Assembly: GCF_000406105.1 (NCBI RefSeq)
Contig: NZ_CM001974.1
Coordinates: 2,221,385 to 2,260,417 of the forward strand
DNA: 39,033 bases
Source of the DNA: Dickeya chrysanthemi NCPPB 402
GTDB taxonomy: Bacteria; Pseudomonadota; Gammaproteobacteria; Enterobacterales; Enterobacteriaceae
Direction of reading: 5' to 3'
Position numbers and translations under genes: made by a program. Below the pieces are notes generated by a model. That model was given only the letters and a program-made list of their open reading frames with translations. It was not told the DNA's origin and ran no database searches. Each line of letters opens with the position of its first letter. Positions within the stretch are counted from its first letter, which is position 1. This document shows positions 1 through 9,748 of this stretch, piece after piece.

Positions 1-309
1 GCAATAGCGGCTTTGCGCGGGTCGATTTGTTCGTTCTGAGGTGCCTCATGCGGTGCGGCAGAGGGGCTGCTTTGCGGCGGCTCGACCACTGTCGTCGAGG
101 CTGTTGTTTCCGGTGACGCCGTCACGTTTTCATCGTCGCTATGCTGTGCTGCCTTACGCGCTTTGACCCGGGCGATAGCGGCGGCAATAGCGGCTTTGCG
201 TGGATCTGCGGTGTCGTTGGACGGCGTTTCGGCAACCACGGACAGCTGCTGAGCCTCGGCCTGTTTGGCCTGAGCGCGGGCAATTGCGGCCGCGACGGCC
301 GCTTTCGGT
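1..309 (-). repeat. Imperfect in-frame repeats in the RsxC C-terminal tail
   Basis: Three related coding units are seen near 1-28, 171-206 and 277-309. They encode variants of an Ala-Ile-Ala-Ala-Ala-Ile-Ala-Arg-x-Lys-Ala module, read on the minus strand. The units are separated by Ser/Thr/Glu/Pro-rich linkers. Such repeats are usual in enterobacterial RsxC and make its length vary between strains. More units may lie beyond the left edge. Confidence 0.75.
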
Positions 310-1967
310 CCATCATTTTCCGGTGCGTTCAACGCTTTTTCAGCCTGAAGCAGGCGGGCCTGCGCTTTGCGGGCCTCGCGGGCGGCGATTACCGCGCTGT
401 TATCCGGCTGCTGGCCGGGTTCAATGCGAATATCGAGCTGAACGGCCGAGGTTTGTTTATTCCGCACCCTTTCCAGCGCCGCCATGACCGCATTTTTATC
501 GGTGACTGCGACGCTGGCGGCAGCCTGTTTGTGACGTTGTTCTCGCGCCTGTTTTTCTTTTGCCAACCGTGCCTGACGGGCATCGAAACGCGCCTTGGCT
601 TCCGCCGCTTTGCGAGATTCCAGATCCAGCGCCTGGATCTCCGCTTTTTCCTGACGGTAATACTGCACCAGTGGAATATTGCTGGGGCACACGTACGCAC
701 AAGCGCCGCACTCGATGCAATCAAACAGATGATGCTGACGTGCTTTCTCGTGCTCTTGCCCCCGGCTAAACCAATAGAGTTGTTGCGGTAACAGCCCGGC
801 TGGACAGGCGTCGGCGCATTTCCCGCAACGAATACAGCCTTGTTCTTCTCCCTGCGCCTGAATCTCATCACGGGCGGGAGCCAGAATGCAGTTACTGGTT
901 TTAATGATGGGAACGTCCAGTGCCGGCAGGGTGAACCCCATCAATGGCCCGCCCATGATCACCATCGGTTGTGTGTTCGTGACGTGATAACCGGCATGAC
1001 GTAACAGGTGACGTACGGACGTCCCCAGCCGTGCCCAGACGTTGCCCGGCTGGCGTAACGCATCACCGGTGAGGGTGACGACGCGTTCAGTCAGTGGTTC
1101 GCCGTCAATAACGGCGCGTTTGATGGCGTACGCGGTACCGACGTTTTGCATGAGTACGCCGATAGCCGATGAGTGTTTGCCGAACGGCACCTCTTTGCCG
1201 GTCAAAATACGGGTGAGCTGCTTGGCGCCGCCAGACGGGTACTTGGTGGGGATGACACGCATTTGAATGCGCGGATAATCCACCAGCGCCACACGCAGCG
1301 CGGCAATGGCTTCCGGTTTATTGTCTTCGATACCCAGCAGAATGCGTTGCGGCTGTAGCAGGTAATCAAGGATATCAATCCCTTGGGCGATTTCCCGGGC
1401 GCACTCCTGCATCAGCCTGTCGTCGGCGGTGATATAAGGTTCACACTCGGCGGCGTTGATGATCAGGGTTTCGATGCCGCGTAAACCGCCCTGCAGTTTG
1501 GCGGCGGTGGGAAAACCGGCGCCGCCCAATCCGGCGATGCCGGCCTGATGCAACTTGTCAACTAATTCGGCGGGCGTTGCTTGCCGGTAGTCGACAAGAG
1601 GATGGCGTTCGCACCAACGGTCCTGGCCGTCGGGAATGATGATGACGCTAAGCTCGGTCAGTCCGGAAGGGTGGTTACTCATGTGCTGACGAATGGCATG
1701 GACGGTGCCGGATGTCGGTGCGTGCACCGGCAACATTCTGCCGAAACCCCGCGTCAGCGGCTGCCCGCGTAACACCCGGTCGCCGACGTTGACGCACAAA
1801 TCGCCTTCCGGCCCGAGATGCTGCTTAAGCGGGATAATCAAATAGTCAGGCATAGGTGCCTGACGCAGCGGCACCTGACTGGATTGGGTTTTCATTTCCG
1901 GGGGATGAATTCCACCCGAAAAATCCCAGATTCTGTCTTTTCTGAAGGCGGCGAACAGCTTAAACAT
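1..1967 (-). CDS. rsxC: Electron transport complex subunit RsxC (RnfC), C-terminus cut by window edge
   Basis: The reading frame stays open from an ATG at 1967 to the left edge, about 655 codons, so the C-terminus lies outside. RsxC is the peripheral NADH/FMN- and Fe-S-binding subunit of the Rsx/Rnf membrane complex, which in E. coli keeps SoxR reduced; the family role is established knowledge. The N-terminus begins [20 protein letters not shown], typical of RsxC. Two ferredoxin-type motifs are visible, [12 protein letters not shown] (around 810-840) and [12 protein letters not shown] (around 690-720), each able to hold a [4Fe-4S] cluster. After them comes a long Ala/Lys/Arg/Gln-rich tail with imperfect repeats. 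The start codon overlaps the end of rsxB by 8 nt, which suggests translational coupling in an rsxABC operon. Confidence 0.95.
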   Translation of the reverse strand, partial: MFKLFAAFRKDRIWDFSGGIHPPEMKTQSSQVPLRQAPMPDYLIIPLKQHLGPEGDLCVNVGDRVLRGQPLTRGFGRMLPVHAPTSGTVHAIRQHMSNHPSGLTELSVIIIPDGQDRWCERHPLVDYRQATPAELVDKLHQAGIAGLGGAGFPTAAKLQGGLRGIETLIINAAECEPYITADDRLMQECAREIAQGIDILDYLLQPQRILLGIEDNKPEAIAALRVALVDYPRIQMRVIPTKYPSGGAKQLTRILTGKEVPFGKHSSAIGVLMQNVGTAYAIKRAVIDGEPLTERVVTLTGDALRQPGNVWARLGTSVRHLLRHAGYHVTNTQPMVIMGGPLMGFTLPALDVPIIKTSNCILAPARDEIQAQGEEQGCIRCGKCADACPAGLLPQQLYWFSRGQEHEKARQHHLFDCIECGACAYVCPSNIPLVQYYRQEKAEIQALDLESRKAAEAKARFDARQARLAKEKQAREQRHKQAAASVAVTDKNAVMAALERVRNKQTSAVQLDIRIEPGQQPDNSAVIAAREARKAQARLLQAEKALNAPENDGPKAAVAAAIARAQAKQAEAQQLSVVAETPSNDTADPRKAAIAAAIARVKARKAAQHSDDENVTASPETTASTTVVEPPQSSPSAAPHEAPQNEQIDPRKAAI

Positions 1968-2550
1968 GATTTTCGATCACACGATTTTCCGCCTGGATGA
2001 CGCGTACCGGAATGGCATCAAGGTTCCATTTCCAGTTGGTGGTCGTCGGGGCTAAAGGTCTTAATTCAATACAATCCGTCGGGCAGGGCGCCACGCACAG
2101 GTTGCAGCCGGTGCACAGATCGCGGATGACGGTATGAACGGCGCGGGTGGAGCCGATAATCGCGTCTACCGGGCAGGCCTGAATGCATTTGGTACAACCG
2201 ATGCAATTTTCCTCGTCAATCCAGGCGACTTGCGGTTCCGGTTTTTGCGGTGTTCCGGCGTCAAGCGGTTGCGGTTCGATATTCAGGCGTTCCGCCAGCT
2301 TGATCATCAGCGGTTCGCCGCCCGGTACGCATTTATTGATTTGCTCGCCATTGAGCGCAATCGCTTCGGCATAAGGCCGACAACCGGGGTAGCCGCACTG
2401 ACCGCATTGGCTTTGCGGCAGCATGGCTTCCAACTGTTCCACGACGGGGTCCGCCTCTACCCTGAAGCGCCGGGAGGCAAACCCCAATACCAGGCCGGAG
2501 ACTAAGGCCAGAGCGCTGAGCGCTGCAATGGCTATCCAGATGGTGGTCAT
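1960..2550 (-). CDS. rsxB: Electron transport complex subunit RsxB (RnfB)
   Basis: A 196-aa membrane-anchored Fe-S protein of the Rsx/Rnf complex. It has an N-terminal hydrophobic helix (about residues 4-25), then the CxxCxxxxC...C cluster motif with C49, C52, C57 and C74. Two ferredoxin-type [4Fe-4S] motifs follow: [12 protein letters not shown] and [12 protein letters not shown]. Length and layout match E. coli RsxB (192 aa). The ATG at 2550 is preferred because it forms TGATG with the rsxA stop, a typical coupled junction; a GTG one codon upstream is possible. The 3' end overlaps rsxC by 8 nt. Confidence 0.95.
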   Translation of the reverse strand: MTTIWIAIAALSALALVSGLVLGFASRRFRVEADPVVEQLEAMLPQSQCGQCGYPGCRPYAEAIALNGEQINKCVPGGEPLMIKLAERLNIEPQPLDAGTPQKPEPQVAWIDEENCIGCTKCIQACPVDAIIGSTRAVHTVIRDLCTGCNLCVAPCPTDCIELRPLAPTTTNWKWNLDAIPVRVIQAENRVIENHV

Positions 2551-3131
2551 CACAGTTTCACCAAACCGGTAAAGCCCATAAAGGCCAGCGACATCAGCCC
2601 GGCCGTCACCAGGGCGATAGACGACCCCCGAAATGGTGCCGGTACATCAGCCACCGCAAGACGCTCACGCAATGCGGCAAACAATACCAGCACCAGCGAA
2701 AAACCGACGGCGGCGCTGAAACCATACAGGGTCGATTGCAGAAAATTGTGCGATTGATTCACGCTCAGCAAGGCTACGCCAAGCACGGCACAGTTGGTGG
2801 TGATTAGCGGCAGGAAGATACCCAATAAGCGGTAGAGCGCCGGGCTGGTTTTGCGCACCGCCAGTTCAGTGAACTGTACCACGACGGCAAAAACCAGAAT
2901 GAAGGCCAGCGTACGCAGGTAGAGCAGGTTTAACGGCAGCAGCACATAGGTGTTGACCAGCCAGGAGAATACCGACCCCAGCGTCATCACAAATGTGGTG
3001 GCAAACCCCATGCCGATGGCGGCTTCCAGCTTTTTGGACACGCCCATAAACGGGCATAGCCCCAGGAATTTTACCAGTACAAAGTTGTTGACCAGAATCG
3101 TGCCAACAAACAGTAAGACATATTCGCTCAT
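2550..3131 (-). CDS. rsxA: Electron transport complex subunit RsxA (RnfA)
   Basis: A 193-aa, very hydrophobic integral membrane subunit of the Rsx/Rnf complex, with about six transmembrane segments. The start [20 protein letters not shown] is the conserved RsxA N-terminus. The frame extends 52 codons upstream to 3287, but that part is polar, Arg/Pro-rich and unlike the family, so it was excluded. It is the first gene of rsxABC here; rsxD, rsxG and rsxE would lie beyond the left edge after rsxC. Family role is the membrane module of NADH-linked electron transfer. Confidence 0.95.
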   Translation of the reverse strand: MSEYVLLFVGTILVNNFVLVKFLGLCPFMGVSKKLEAAIGMGFATTFVMTLGSVFSWLVNTYVLLPLNLLYLRTLAFILVFAVVVQFTELAVRKTSPALYRLLGIFLPLITTNCAVLGVALLSVNQSHNFLQSTLYGFSAAVGFSLVLVLFAALRERLAVADVPAPFRGSSIALVTAGLMSLAFMGFTGLVKL

Positions 3132-3234
3132 TACAGTGCCTACATAACAAAACCGGCGTATTATCGGGCATTGTCCGGCATTCGGCAACTTACCCTCTGT
3201 GGGGTTATTAGGCGATTGCGCGCAGGGTGGGTGA

Positions 3235-3446
3235 TATACCCGCCGTACTGCACGTTGCCGGTGCGTTGGTTTTTTTACCCGGCTCATTTCTGGGCGCCGC
3301 CCCTTCAGTGCCGCAGCAAGCGGGGTTCAACGCTGCTCCCGGCAGCGTTGTCGCTCACCCAGTCACTGATTTGAGTTAAACTTCTGGGGATTCCGTATTG
3401 CCCGAAAGAACGCATGCGCGGTGCCGCTCAAATTATTCGGGGTATA
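3235..3446 (-). repeat. ERIC element with an internal insertion of about 75-80 bp
   Basis: The element runs from TATACC at 3235 to GGTATA at 3446. Compared with the full-length ERIC at 3979-4105 it is in the opposite orientation. Its left end (TGCGTTGG near 3262), its core (CTCACCCAGTCACTGA near 3353-3368, CTGGGGATTC near 3383) and its right end (CAAATTATTCGGGGTATA) all align. Extra DNA sits between the left end and the core, about 3273-3350, and includes a perfect 8-bp hairpin (AACGCTGC at 3329-3336, GCAGCGTT at 3342-3349). From general knowledge, ERICs with roughly 70-bp internal insertions have been described in Yersinia and relatives. Confidence 0.8.
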
Positions 3447-3530
3447 TAACGATAATCTGAGGCGGTAAAAGGTAAGCAAATATGAAGACGGACATGGCGT
3501 AAAACGGTGTGAAACAGACATGAAGGCTAC

Positions 3531-3551
3531 ACGGGTATATACTATACCCGT
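3531..3551. repeat. Perfect 9-bp palindrome made of ERIC-like ends, 16 bp downstream of cnu
   Basis: ACGGGTATA and TATACCCGT form a perfect inverted repeat with a 3-nt centre. The right half continues as TATACCCGTCATACTGCACG, which matches the outer end of ERIC elements. It may be a solo ERIC end or a transcription-stop hairpin for cnu. No U-tract is present. Confidence 0.5.
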
Positions 3552-3567
3552 CATACTGCACGTTTCA

Positions 3568-3783
3568 TCAGACAACAAAATGCCAGACTGATTTCGGGAC
3601 TTGCCCAATATCGAACAATTTTCCACCGGACGCTAATTCAGCGCGGCGATGATCGGCTGCACGATACATATTGATAATATCGTGATCGTCAGTCAGAGAA
3701 TAATTAAGGTGATCAAATAATTTCTCAAGACTTTCTAGTGAATTAACTTTTCTGAATTTTAACAAATATTCGTAAACGCTCAT
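3568..3783 (-). CDS. cnu: Hha/YmoA-family nucleoid-associated protein Cnu (YdgT)
   Basis: A 71-aa protein nearly identical in pattern to E. coli Cnu/YdgT, with the family core [23 protein letters not shown], the [12 protein letters not shown] segment and the ending [11 protein letters not shown]. Cnu is a small partner of H-NS and StpA that helps silence horizontally acquired genes and was also reported to bind oriC. E. coli likewise has it next to rsxA (with ydgK between), but ydgK is missing here. No good ribosome-binding site precedes the ATG. It is expected to be monocistronic, flanked by ERIC elements on both sides. Confidence 0.96.
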   Translation of the reverse strand: MSVYEYLLKFRKVNSLESLEKLFDHLNYSLTDDHDIINMYRAADHRRAELASGGKLFDIGQVPKSVWHFVV

Positions 3784-3821
3784 TTGCGCAAATTTATCAA
3801 TGATGTGATTTTAGAAGATTT

Positions 3822-3849
3822 AGTATATTCCCCGTGATGATTCTGTCCA
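3822..3849 (-). promoter_or_regulatory. Predicted sigma70 promoter of cnu
   Basis: Read on the minus strand, TGGACA (3844-3849) and TATACT (3822-3827) are separated by 16 bp. The -10 lies 38 nt before the cnu ATG. This is a good match to -35/-10 hexamers but is prediction only. Confidence 0.5.
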
Positions 3850-3978
3850 GTATTGTATTCAAAAATATATCCGTCATACGTCAAATTGTCGGCTTTTCCC
3901 GCTGGTCCTGACCCCTTACCCCTTACCAGAGTCAGTAACCGGGAATTCTCGATGTCGACGTCTTCCTGAAACTTGATT

Positions 3979-4105
3979 TATACCCAAAATAATTCGAGTT
4001 GCAGGAAGACGGCGACGCAGCGAATCCCCAGGAGCTTACTCAAGTAAGTGACTGGGGTGAGCGAGGAAAGCCAACGCACCTGCAACTTGAAGTATGACGG
4101 GTATA
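3979..4105 (+). repeat. Full-length ERIC (IRU) element, 127 bp
   Basis: The element starts TATACCCAAAATAATTCGAG and ends GACGGGTATA, and is exactly 127 bp, the canonical ERIC length. It contains the diagnostic core GAATCCCCAGGAGCTTACTC followed by AAGTAAGTGACTGGGGTGAG, the regions targeted by the classical ERIC1R and ERIC2 primers. It lies in the spacer between cnu and rhiE. As RNA it would fold into a long hairpin. A short tandem copy of its end (ATGACGGGCATACC) follows at about 4106. Confidence 0.97.
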
Positions 4106-4525
4106 TGACGGGCATACCCTAATTACCCGCTAAGTTGGCTGTATTGTGACCATGTTGGATAATAAAAAGTACATTATATTGAAGGACGACGCGGTATCGA
4201 TATTGGGTTGATGGTTTAATTGGCGAGGTATTTCACAAACTGTGAGTAAAACGCTGCACGTCTCGCGTGGCGGCAGAAAAGGGTATGGCTGGAAAATGAG
4301 AAAGCCGACAGGTGTTTCTTTGTTTTTCTGCCACAATCCTGGCTGGCTGGGCAATGGTAAAAAGGTGTGAATAGCGTCGGTTGCACAGAATGGAATTCCG
4401 CTCAGGTAGCGGAAGGGCGAGTGTCTTCGTCCTTTAACGAAGGAAAGGCCGGTAATGACATCCAATCGGTTTCTTCCAGTTGGGTTCGGGTCGTGTCGAT
4501 GACGTGGATAAAAGGGAAAACGTAT
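4106..4525 (+). promoter_or_regulatory. Long upstream/leader region of rhiE with stable hairpins
   Basis: No gene is seen here. The region has a 9-bp inverted repeat around about 43 nt (GGCAGAAAA at 4272-4280, TTTTCTGCC at 4324-4332). Two compact hairpins lie close to the gene: TTCCGCT(CAGGT)AGCGGAA at 4396-4414 and CTTCGT(CCTTTA)ACGAAG at 4425-4442. The rhiE frame is open upstream to 4367, but no ribosome-binding site supports an earlier start. From the literature, Dickeya rhiE responds to rhamnose and to pectinolysis regulators. I could not identify a convincing KdgR or RhaS site by eye. Confidence 0.5.
4230..4257. repeat. Short dispersed repeat, copy 1 (upstream of rhiE)
   Basis: TTTCACAAACTGTGAGTAAA followed by ACGCTG closely matches a sequence at 34684-34709 (TTTCGCAAACTGTGGGTAAG then ACGCTG). 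Copy 1 contains a perfect TCACA-AAC-TGTGA inverted repeat. The copies are 30 kb apart, both in non-coding DNA. Origin unknown. Confidence 0.5.
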
Positions 4526-6238
4526 ATGCAAGGTAGAACATATCTTATTGCAGCCAGCATACTCTGTTCTTCGCTGGCGCAGGCGGCATCATCGTCTGAC
4601 GTCAGTATGGCGCTCTCAGGCATGAAAGCGCAAATTGATAATGGGTTGGTTTCTGTTGCTATCGGCAGTGATGGCAGCATTGGTACGCTGTCAAACGGTA
4701 GCCAGAATCTGATCGATAAAGCCAATAGCCAGGTTAATGCGCTCGGCAAAAGCAGTACCGGCTATCTGGATTATTATTCAGGCTCATTTTTGAAGTTTAA
4801 ACCACAGCAGATTTCTGTTATCGAGAACAGTAAAGATATTGTGCATGTTGCTTATATCGATAATGAAACCAGCACACTGAGCCTGGAATATCATTTCATT
4901 GTGCGGCGTGGCGTCAGTGGGATTTACAGCTACGCGGTAGCGCGTAATGATACCTCATCTAATCTCACGGTCAGTGAATTACGTGGCGTATACCGGTTTA
5001 ACCCCTTCCTGCTCGATCATATCTCCAACGGTATTCGCACCACGAAACCCTATCTTTATTCCCAGCTCAATAACTTTGAAAAAATCCAGGATGAGACCTG
5101 GAAATTGCCGGACGGCAGCTATTACTCCAAATACGATTTCGCCGGTTATATGCGTAAAACACCGGTGTGGGGCGTATACGGCAATAATATCGGTGCGTGG
5201 ATTATTCCAGGCAGTACCGAGTATATGTCCGGCGATGACACCAAACAGGATTTGATGGTGCATCAGGATGGCCTGGCGATCATGTATATGACCGGTTCGC
5301 ATTTCGGTACACCGGATCTGATAGCGCCTCCGGGCTGGCAGAAACTGTATGGCCCCTGGTTGTTGTATGTCAATACGGGCTCGGATGACCAGATGTATCG
5401 CGATGCGCTGACGCGTAGCCAGCAGGAAATCGCCGACTGGCCTTATAAGTGGGTCAATGACAGCCGCTTCCCGCTGGATCGCGCCAGTGTTTCCGGCAGT
5501 ATCAATACGACGCAACCACTAAACGTGACGCTATCGTCCCCGTTGAATGAAGCGTCGGATGTACAGACGTTGGGTTATGCCTTTACCACCAATACCGATA
5601 ATCAGGGTAATTTCCGCTTTGATAAAGTGCGCAAAGGCAAATATACCCTGACGGTTTACGCCAACGGCGGTAACCGACCGGGTGTGCTCTACAGCGACGT
5701 AGTGAATGTAACCGGCGCAACGCAGATACCGGCGATTCAACTGTCTGAGGCCGCTCCGGTGGTGTGGTCTATTGGTAAGAGCGACCGGTTGGCGTCCGAA
5801 TTCCGTTTTGGCGATCAATTGCGTAATTATCACTGGCAGAATGATGTACCGGCCAATCTGACGTATACCGTTGGTCAGTCGAGCCCGGCGCAAGACTGGT
5901 ATTACGCCCAGACCAACCCCGGCAGTTGGAATGTGAACTATGTCGACCGTGCCGACGGCAGCGGCAGGGTGCTGAACGTGGCGTTTGCCGCCGCCAGCAA
6001 CCGCGGGATGACCAATCCGACGACGCCTTCGTTGTCGGTGTCGGTGAACGGCACCAAAGTGAAAGACATTCAGTATGACAATGACAAGGCGTTATACCGT
6101 GGGGCAATGAACAGCGGTAAATATCACTACGAGCGAATGACTATCGATGGTGGTTTGCTGCGCGATGGCAATAACACCATTACCTTCACGCTCAATGGCG
6201 GTACTTTCATGTACGATGCCGTGACATTAACGAAATAG
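4526..6238 (+). CDS. rhiE: Secreted rhamnogalacturonan lyase RhiE (polysaccharide lyase family 4)
   Basis: A 570-aa exported enzyme predicted to cleave the rhamnose-galacturonate backbone of rhamnogalacturonan I by beta-elimination. The start at 4526 gives a signal peptide (MQGRTYLIAASILCSSLAQA, cleavage near Ala-Ala) and has AAGGGA about 9 nt upstream. The order fits PL4: catalytic beta-sandwich domain to about residue 340, a small fibronectin-III/carboxypeptidase-regulatory-like domain (about 345-440, with the NQGNFRFDKVRKGKYTLTVY pattern), and a C-terminal carbohydrate-binding-like jelly-roll (about 450-570). In Dickeya RhiE is reported to leave the cell through the Out type II system; that is prior knowledge. 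It stands alone, between cnu and the ara genes, with a hairpin terminator behind it. Confidence 0.92.
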   Translation: MQGRTYLIAASILCSSLAQAASSSDVSMALSGMKAQIDNGLVSVAIGSDGSIGTLSNGSQNLIDKANSQVNALGKSSTGYLDYYSGSFLKFKPQQISVIENSKDIVHVAYIDNETSTLSLEYHFIVRRGVSGIYSYAVARNDTSSNLTVSELRGVYRFNPFLLDHISNGIRTTKPYLYSQLNNFEKIQDETWKLPDGSYYSKYDFAGYMRKTPVWGVYGNNIGAWIIPGSTEYMSGDDTKQDLMVHQDGLAIMYMTGSHFGTPDLIAPPGWQKLYGPWLLYVNTGSDDQMYRDALTRSQQEIADWPYKWVNDSRFPLDRASVSGSINTTQPLNVTLSSPLNEASDVQTLGYAFTTNTDNQGNFRFDKVRKGKYTLTVYANGGNRPGVLYSDVVNVTGATQIPAIQLSEAAPVVWSIGKSDRLASEFRFGDQLRNYHWQNDVPANLTYTVGQSSPAQDWYYAQTNPGSWNVNYVDRADGSGRVLNVAFAAASNRGMTNPTTPSLSVSVNGTKVKDIQYDNDKALYRGAMNSGKYHYERMTIDGGLLRDGNNTITFTLNGGTFMYDAVTLTK

Positions 6239-6248
6239 CGATGTGAAC

Positions 6249-6276
6249 GGCCATGTTTGGGATGCTGAACATGGCC
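6249..6276 (+). terminator. Perfect 9-bp hairpin just after rhiE
   Basis: GGCCATGTT (6249-6257) pairs with AACATGGCC (6268-6276) around a 10-nt loop, starting 10 nt after the rhiE stop. It lacks a U-tract, so it may protect the mRNA end rather than terminate by itself. Confidence 0.5.
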
Positions 6277-6285
6277 GACAAGATA

Positions 6286-6319
6286 ACAAAGCCGGCACAA
6301 CGTGTCGGCTTTGTCTTTT
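6286..6319. terminator. Rho-independent terminator between convergent rhiE and araA
   Basis: ACAAAGCCGGCA (6286-6297) pairs with TGTCGGCTTTGT (6303-6314) around a 5-nt loop, with one G-U pair, followed by CTTTTA on the plus strand. The minus strand also gives a T-rich run after the stem, so it can serve both rhiE and araBA. Confidence 0.8.
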
Positions 6320-6337
6320 ACCGACGGAGCGTCGGCG

Positions 6338-7849
6338 TTATGCCCGGTGTCCGCACAGCTTGTAATACAGATCGTTCCAGCGCAGCCCATCTTTGAAGGC
6401 CGGTAGGGTGGTGTGCTGATCAATTACCGTCAACTCGATGTTGTGCAAGTCGGCGTACAACCGCAGGTAATCGAGATCCAGCGACTGCGTAAACACGGTA
6501 TGGTGGGCACCGCCGGCCAGAATCCAGGCTTCGGCGGCGGTTTCCAGCGACGGCTGCGCTTGCCAGAGCGCGCGGGCGACCGGCAGCTTCGGCAACGGAT
6601 GCGGCTGAGCGACGGCATCGACCTGATTGACCAGTAGACGGAAACGATCGCCCAGATCGATCATGCTGACGTTCAGCGCCGATCCGGCCGGGGCGGAGAA
6701 GATCAACCGTACCGGATCCGCTTTGCCGCCGATCCCAAGGTATTGCGCATCCAGCAGCGGTTTGGCCTCGCTGGCGATACTCGGGCACACTTCCAGCATG
6801 TGCGCGCCCAATACCAGATTGTTGCCGGGTGCGAAATGGTAGGTGTAATCCTCCATAAAGGAGGTGCCGCCGGGCAATCCCTGCGCCATCACTTTCATCA
6901 CGCGCAACAGCGCGGCGGTTTTCCAGTCGCCTTCGGCGCCAAAGCCATACCCTTGTTGCATCAGTCGTTGTACCGCGATGCCGGGCAGTTGCTTGAGGCC
7001 GTAGAGGTTTTCAAAATTGGTGGTGAAGGCTCTAAAACCGCCCTGATCGAGAAAGCGTTTCAGGCCGATTTCGATGCGCGCCGCATCCAGCAGATTCTGC
7101 CGTTTAGGGCCGTGCAGTTTGACGGCATCGCTTAAGGTGTAGGTCGCTTCATATTCTTCAATCAGCGCGTCAATGTCGCCCTGACCGACATCATCCACCA
7201 CGCCGACCAGATCGCCCAGCCCCCAGGCGCTGACGGCGTAACCAAACTGGATTTGCGCACCGACTTTATCGCCTTCGGTGACCGCCACTTCCCGCATATT
7301 ATCGCCAAAACGCGCCACTTTAAGCTGGCGGCTTTCCTGCAACGCCGCTGCGACCCGCATCCATTTGGCGATGCGTTCATGGGCGTTGCGATCCTGCCAG
7401 TGACCGACCACCACTTGGTGCGCCTGACGCATACGCGCGCCGATAAAACCGAACTCGCGTCCGCCGTGGGCGGTTTGGTTCAGGTTCATAAAATCCATAT
7501 CCATGCTGTCCCACGGGATATCGGCGTTGAACTGGGTATGGAACTGCAACAGCGGTTTATTCAGGATACTCAGGCCACCAATCCACATTTTGGCCGGTGA
7601 GAAGGTATGCAGCCAGGCCAGCAGCCCGATGCAGTTATCCTGATAGTTGGCGTCGCGGCACAACGCGGTAATTTCATCCGGCGTTTTGACCAGCGGTTTG
7701 AGTACCAGCCGCACTGGCAGGTTGGCGTCGCGGTTCAGGCCATTCACGACTTTTTCGGCGTTCTCTTTTACCTGACGCAGCGCTTCCGGGCCATACAGAT
7801 GCTGACTGCCAATCACAAACCAGACTTCGAGCGGCTTAAATTGTTCCAT
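6338..7849 (-). CDS. araA: L-arabinose isomerase
   Basis: A 503-aa cytoplasmic enzyme converting L-arabinose to L-ribulose, the first intracellular step. It starts [20 protein letters not shown] and ends near CGHRA, both typical of enterobacterial AraA (500 aa in E. coli). Conserved stretches include [28 protein letters not shown] and the [11 protein letters not shown] segment near the metal site. AGGAG stands 7 nt before the ATG. It lies 53 bp behind araB in an araB-araA operon. The usual third gene, araD, is not present; the operon ends at a terminator shared with rhiE. Confidence 0.98.
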   Translation of the reverse strand: MEQFKPLEVWFVIGSQHLYGPEALRQVKENAEKVVNGLNRDANLPVRLVLKPLVKTPDEITALCRDANYQDNCIGLLAWLHTFSPAKMWIGGLSILNKPLLQFHTQFNADIPWDSMDMDFMNLNQTAHGGREFGFIGARMRQAHQVVVGHWQDRNAHERIAKWMRVAAALQESRQLKVARFGDNMREVAVTEGDKVGAQIQFGYAVSAWGLGDLVGVVDDVGQGDIDALIEEYEATYTLSDAVKLHGPKRQNLLDAARIEIGLKRFLDQGGFRAFTTNFENLYGLKQLPGIAVQRLMQQGYGFGAEGDWKTAALLRVMKVMAQGLPGGTSFMEDYTYHFAPGNNLVLGAHMLEVCPSIASEAKPLLDAQYLGIGGKADPVRLIFSAPAGSALNVSMIDLGDRFRLLVNQVDAVAQPHPLPKLPVARALWQAQPSLETAAEAWILAGGAHHTVFTQSLDLDYLRLYADLHNIELTVIDQHTTLPAFKDGLRWNDLYYKLCGHRA

Positions 7850-7902
7850 GATGACTCCTGTTTAGGTTCCCAGCGGGATATAAAATGATGTTCGGCAAAT
7901 AC

Positions 7903-9588
7903 TTAATCGTTTGCCCCAGCGTGAGGGGCGTAAGCAGGTTCCGCCAGCCGACACCATTGCTGATAACGTTCGTAAAGCTGTTGATAACGGGCGACCCGTT
8001 GCGGATCCGGCATCAGGGTGCGTTCGATACCGCAGGCCATATGCCGTTGTGCAGAGGGAATATCCGGATGCGATCCGGCCGCGACGGCGGCGAAGATGGC
8101 CGCACCCAGCGCGCAGCATTGATCCGAGGCGACGATCTGCATCGGGCGATTCATCACGTCGGTACAGACTTGCATAATGGTGGCGGATTTGCGGGCAATC
8201 CCTCCCAGCGCGAGCACGTTTTCTACCGGAATGTGCTGAGATTCAAAGCAAGCCATGATGGCGCGCGCGCCAAAAGCGGTGGCGGCGATCAACCCGCCGA
8301 ACAGGGCCGGGGCATCGGTGCCGAGGTTAAGATCGGTGATCACGCCTTTGAGGCGCTGATTGGCGAACGGCGTACGGCGGCCATTAAACCAGTCGAGCAC
8401 CACCGGCAGGTGGTCGAGCGACGGGGAAGCAGCCCAGGCTTGCGTCAACTGGGCCAGCAGGCTGGATTGCAGTTGATCGAGTTGCGGCTGCCATTCCGGG
8501 TGTTCACTGGCGGCCAGTTGCAGTGGCCAGCCCAGTACGCGGCCAAACCAGGCGTACATATCGCCGAAGGCGGATTGTCCGGCTTCCAGACCGATGTAGC
8601 CGGGCACCACGCTGCCATCGACCTGACCACAGATCCCGGCGATCGTCTTGTCGCCGACGCGATCCGCGTCGGCTATCAGAATGTCGCAGGTCGAAGTACC
8701 GATAACTTTGACCAGCGTATAAGGCTGCGCTCCGGCACCGACCGCGCCCATGTGACAATCAAAGGCACCGCCGGCGATAACGACGTGTTCAGGTAATCCT
8801 AAGCGCTGCGCCCATTGCGGCGTCAGCGTGCCGACCGGATGATCGGCGGTCCAGGTTTCGGTAAACAGCGGGTAGTGCAGTTTTTCCGTCAGGCAGGGAT
8901 CCAGCGCCTGTAAAAAATCTTTTGGCGGCAATCCACCCCAGTCGGGGTGCCACAAGGATTTGTGTCCGGCGCTGCAACGACCACGACGAATGGCATCCGG
9001 TGCCGTGGTGCCGGAGAGCAGGGCCGGTACCCAGTCGCACAGTTCTATCCAGGAGACCGCCGCCTGACGCACCGCCGGGTCCTGCCGGGTGATATGGAGA
9101 ATTTTGGCCCAGAACCATTCCGATGAATACACCCCGCCGATGTAGCGGGTGTAATCCGGAAACTGGCCGCTGCGGCATAGCTGGTTGATGGCTTCGGCTT
9201 CATCAATGGCGGTGTGATCTTTCCATAGCACAAACATGGCGTTGGGGTTATCCGCAAACTCCGGACGTAGCGCCAGAACGTTACCTTGTTCATCTATTGG
9301 CGCCGGCGTTGAACCGGTGGAGTCGACGCCAATGCCGGTTATCTGCTGACGCTGTTCGGGAGTCAATCGTGCGACCACGGTACGAATCGCCAGTTCCAGT
9401 GATTCGATGTAATCCAACGGATGGTGGCGAAACTGGTTGCTGGCGGGGTGACAATATTGTCCCTGACGCCAGCGCGGATAATAGACCACTTCTGTTTCCA
9501 ATTCCTGCCCGCTGCGGCAATCCACCGCCAGCGCACGGACAGAATCGCTGCCAAAATCAAGACCGAGAGTAATGGCGCCCGCACTCAT
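7903..9588 (-). CDS. araB: Ribulokinase
   Basis: A 561-aa FGGY-family kinase phosphorylating L-ribulose to L-ribulose 5-phosphate with ATP. The N-terminal [16 protein letters not shown] phosphate-binding segment and [15 protein letters not shown] are diagnostic of AraB, and [19 protein letters not shown] also fits the family. The C-terminal ATPase lobe carries [10 protein letters not shown]. Length matches E. coli AraB (566 aa). GGAG lies 8 nt upstream of the ATG. It is the first gene of araBA and diverges from araF across a 382-bp control region. Its product would need an AraD epimerase encoded elsewhere. Confidence 0.98.
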   Translation of the reverse strand: MSAGAITLGLDFGSDSVRALAVDCRSGQELETEVVYYPRWRQGQYCHPASNQFRHHPLDYIESLELAIRTVVARLTPEQRQQITGIGVDSTGSTPAPIDEQGNVLALRPEFADNPNAMFVLWKDHTAIDEAEAINQLCRSGQFPDYTRYIGGVYSSEWFWAKILHITRQDPAVRQAAVSWIELCDWVPALLSGTTAPDAIRRGRCSAGHKSLWHPDWGGLPPKDFLQALDPCLTEKLHYPLFTETWTADHPVGTLTPQWAQRLGLPEHVVIAGGAFDCHMGAVGAGAQPYTLVKVIGTSTCDILIADADRVGDKTIAGICGQVDGSVVPGYIGLEAGQSAFGDMYAWFGRVLGWPLQLAASEHPEWQPQLDQLQSSLLAQLTQAWAASPSLDHLPVVLDWFNGRRTPFANQRLKGVITDLNLGTDAPALFGGLIAATAFGARAIMACFESQHIPVENVLALGGIARKSATIMQVCTDVMNRPMQIVASDQCCALGAAIFAAVAAGSHPDIPSAQRHMACGIERTLMPDPQRVARYQQLYERYQQWCRLAEPAYAPHAGAND

Positions 9589-9703
9589 CGTTGCTGCTCC
9601 TGTTAATCGTAGGGATCACGCTGTTTACGATAGACAGGCCGTACCGGCGCCGTGAGGAGCGGTTAGCTGGAAGTATGTATTTTTCTGTCGCGCGCAGGGG
9701 TTT

Positions 9704-9719
9704 TGTGATGGCGGTCATA
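9704..9719. promoter_or_regulatory. Candidate CRP-cAMP site
   Basis: TGTGATGGCGGTCATA matches TGTGA-N6-TCACA at 9 of 10 defined positions. Its place in the shared ara control region fits catabolite control of arabinose genes. Confidence 0.6.
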
Positions 9720-9748
9720 AGTTAATGGCAGGTTAAATTTGCTGAATC

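Noticed and set aside
1..309. Possible CRISPR-like or tandem DNA repeat
   Set aside because: The repeats are in-frame, imperfect and unequally spaced; they encode the Ala-rich tail of RsxC.
141..791. Long plus-strand open frame opposite rsxC
   Set aside because: It is antisense to the Fe-S and repeat region of rsxC, low in normal composition and without ribosome site or family resemblance; the minus-strand protein explains the conservation.
3132..3287. N-terminal extension of RsxA
   Set aside because: Arg/Pro-rich, not conserved in RsxA, and it runs into the ERIC element at 3235.
4231..4243. CRP site upstream of rhiE
   Set aside because: TCACA-AAC-TGTGA has the arms in the wrong order and spacing for CRP.
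7885..8796. 303-codon plus-strand frame opposite araB
   Set aside because: High-GC shadow of araB; no start context and no recognisable domain.
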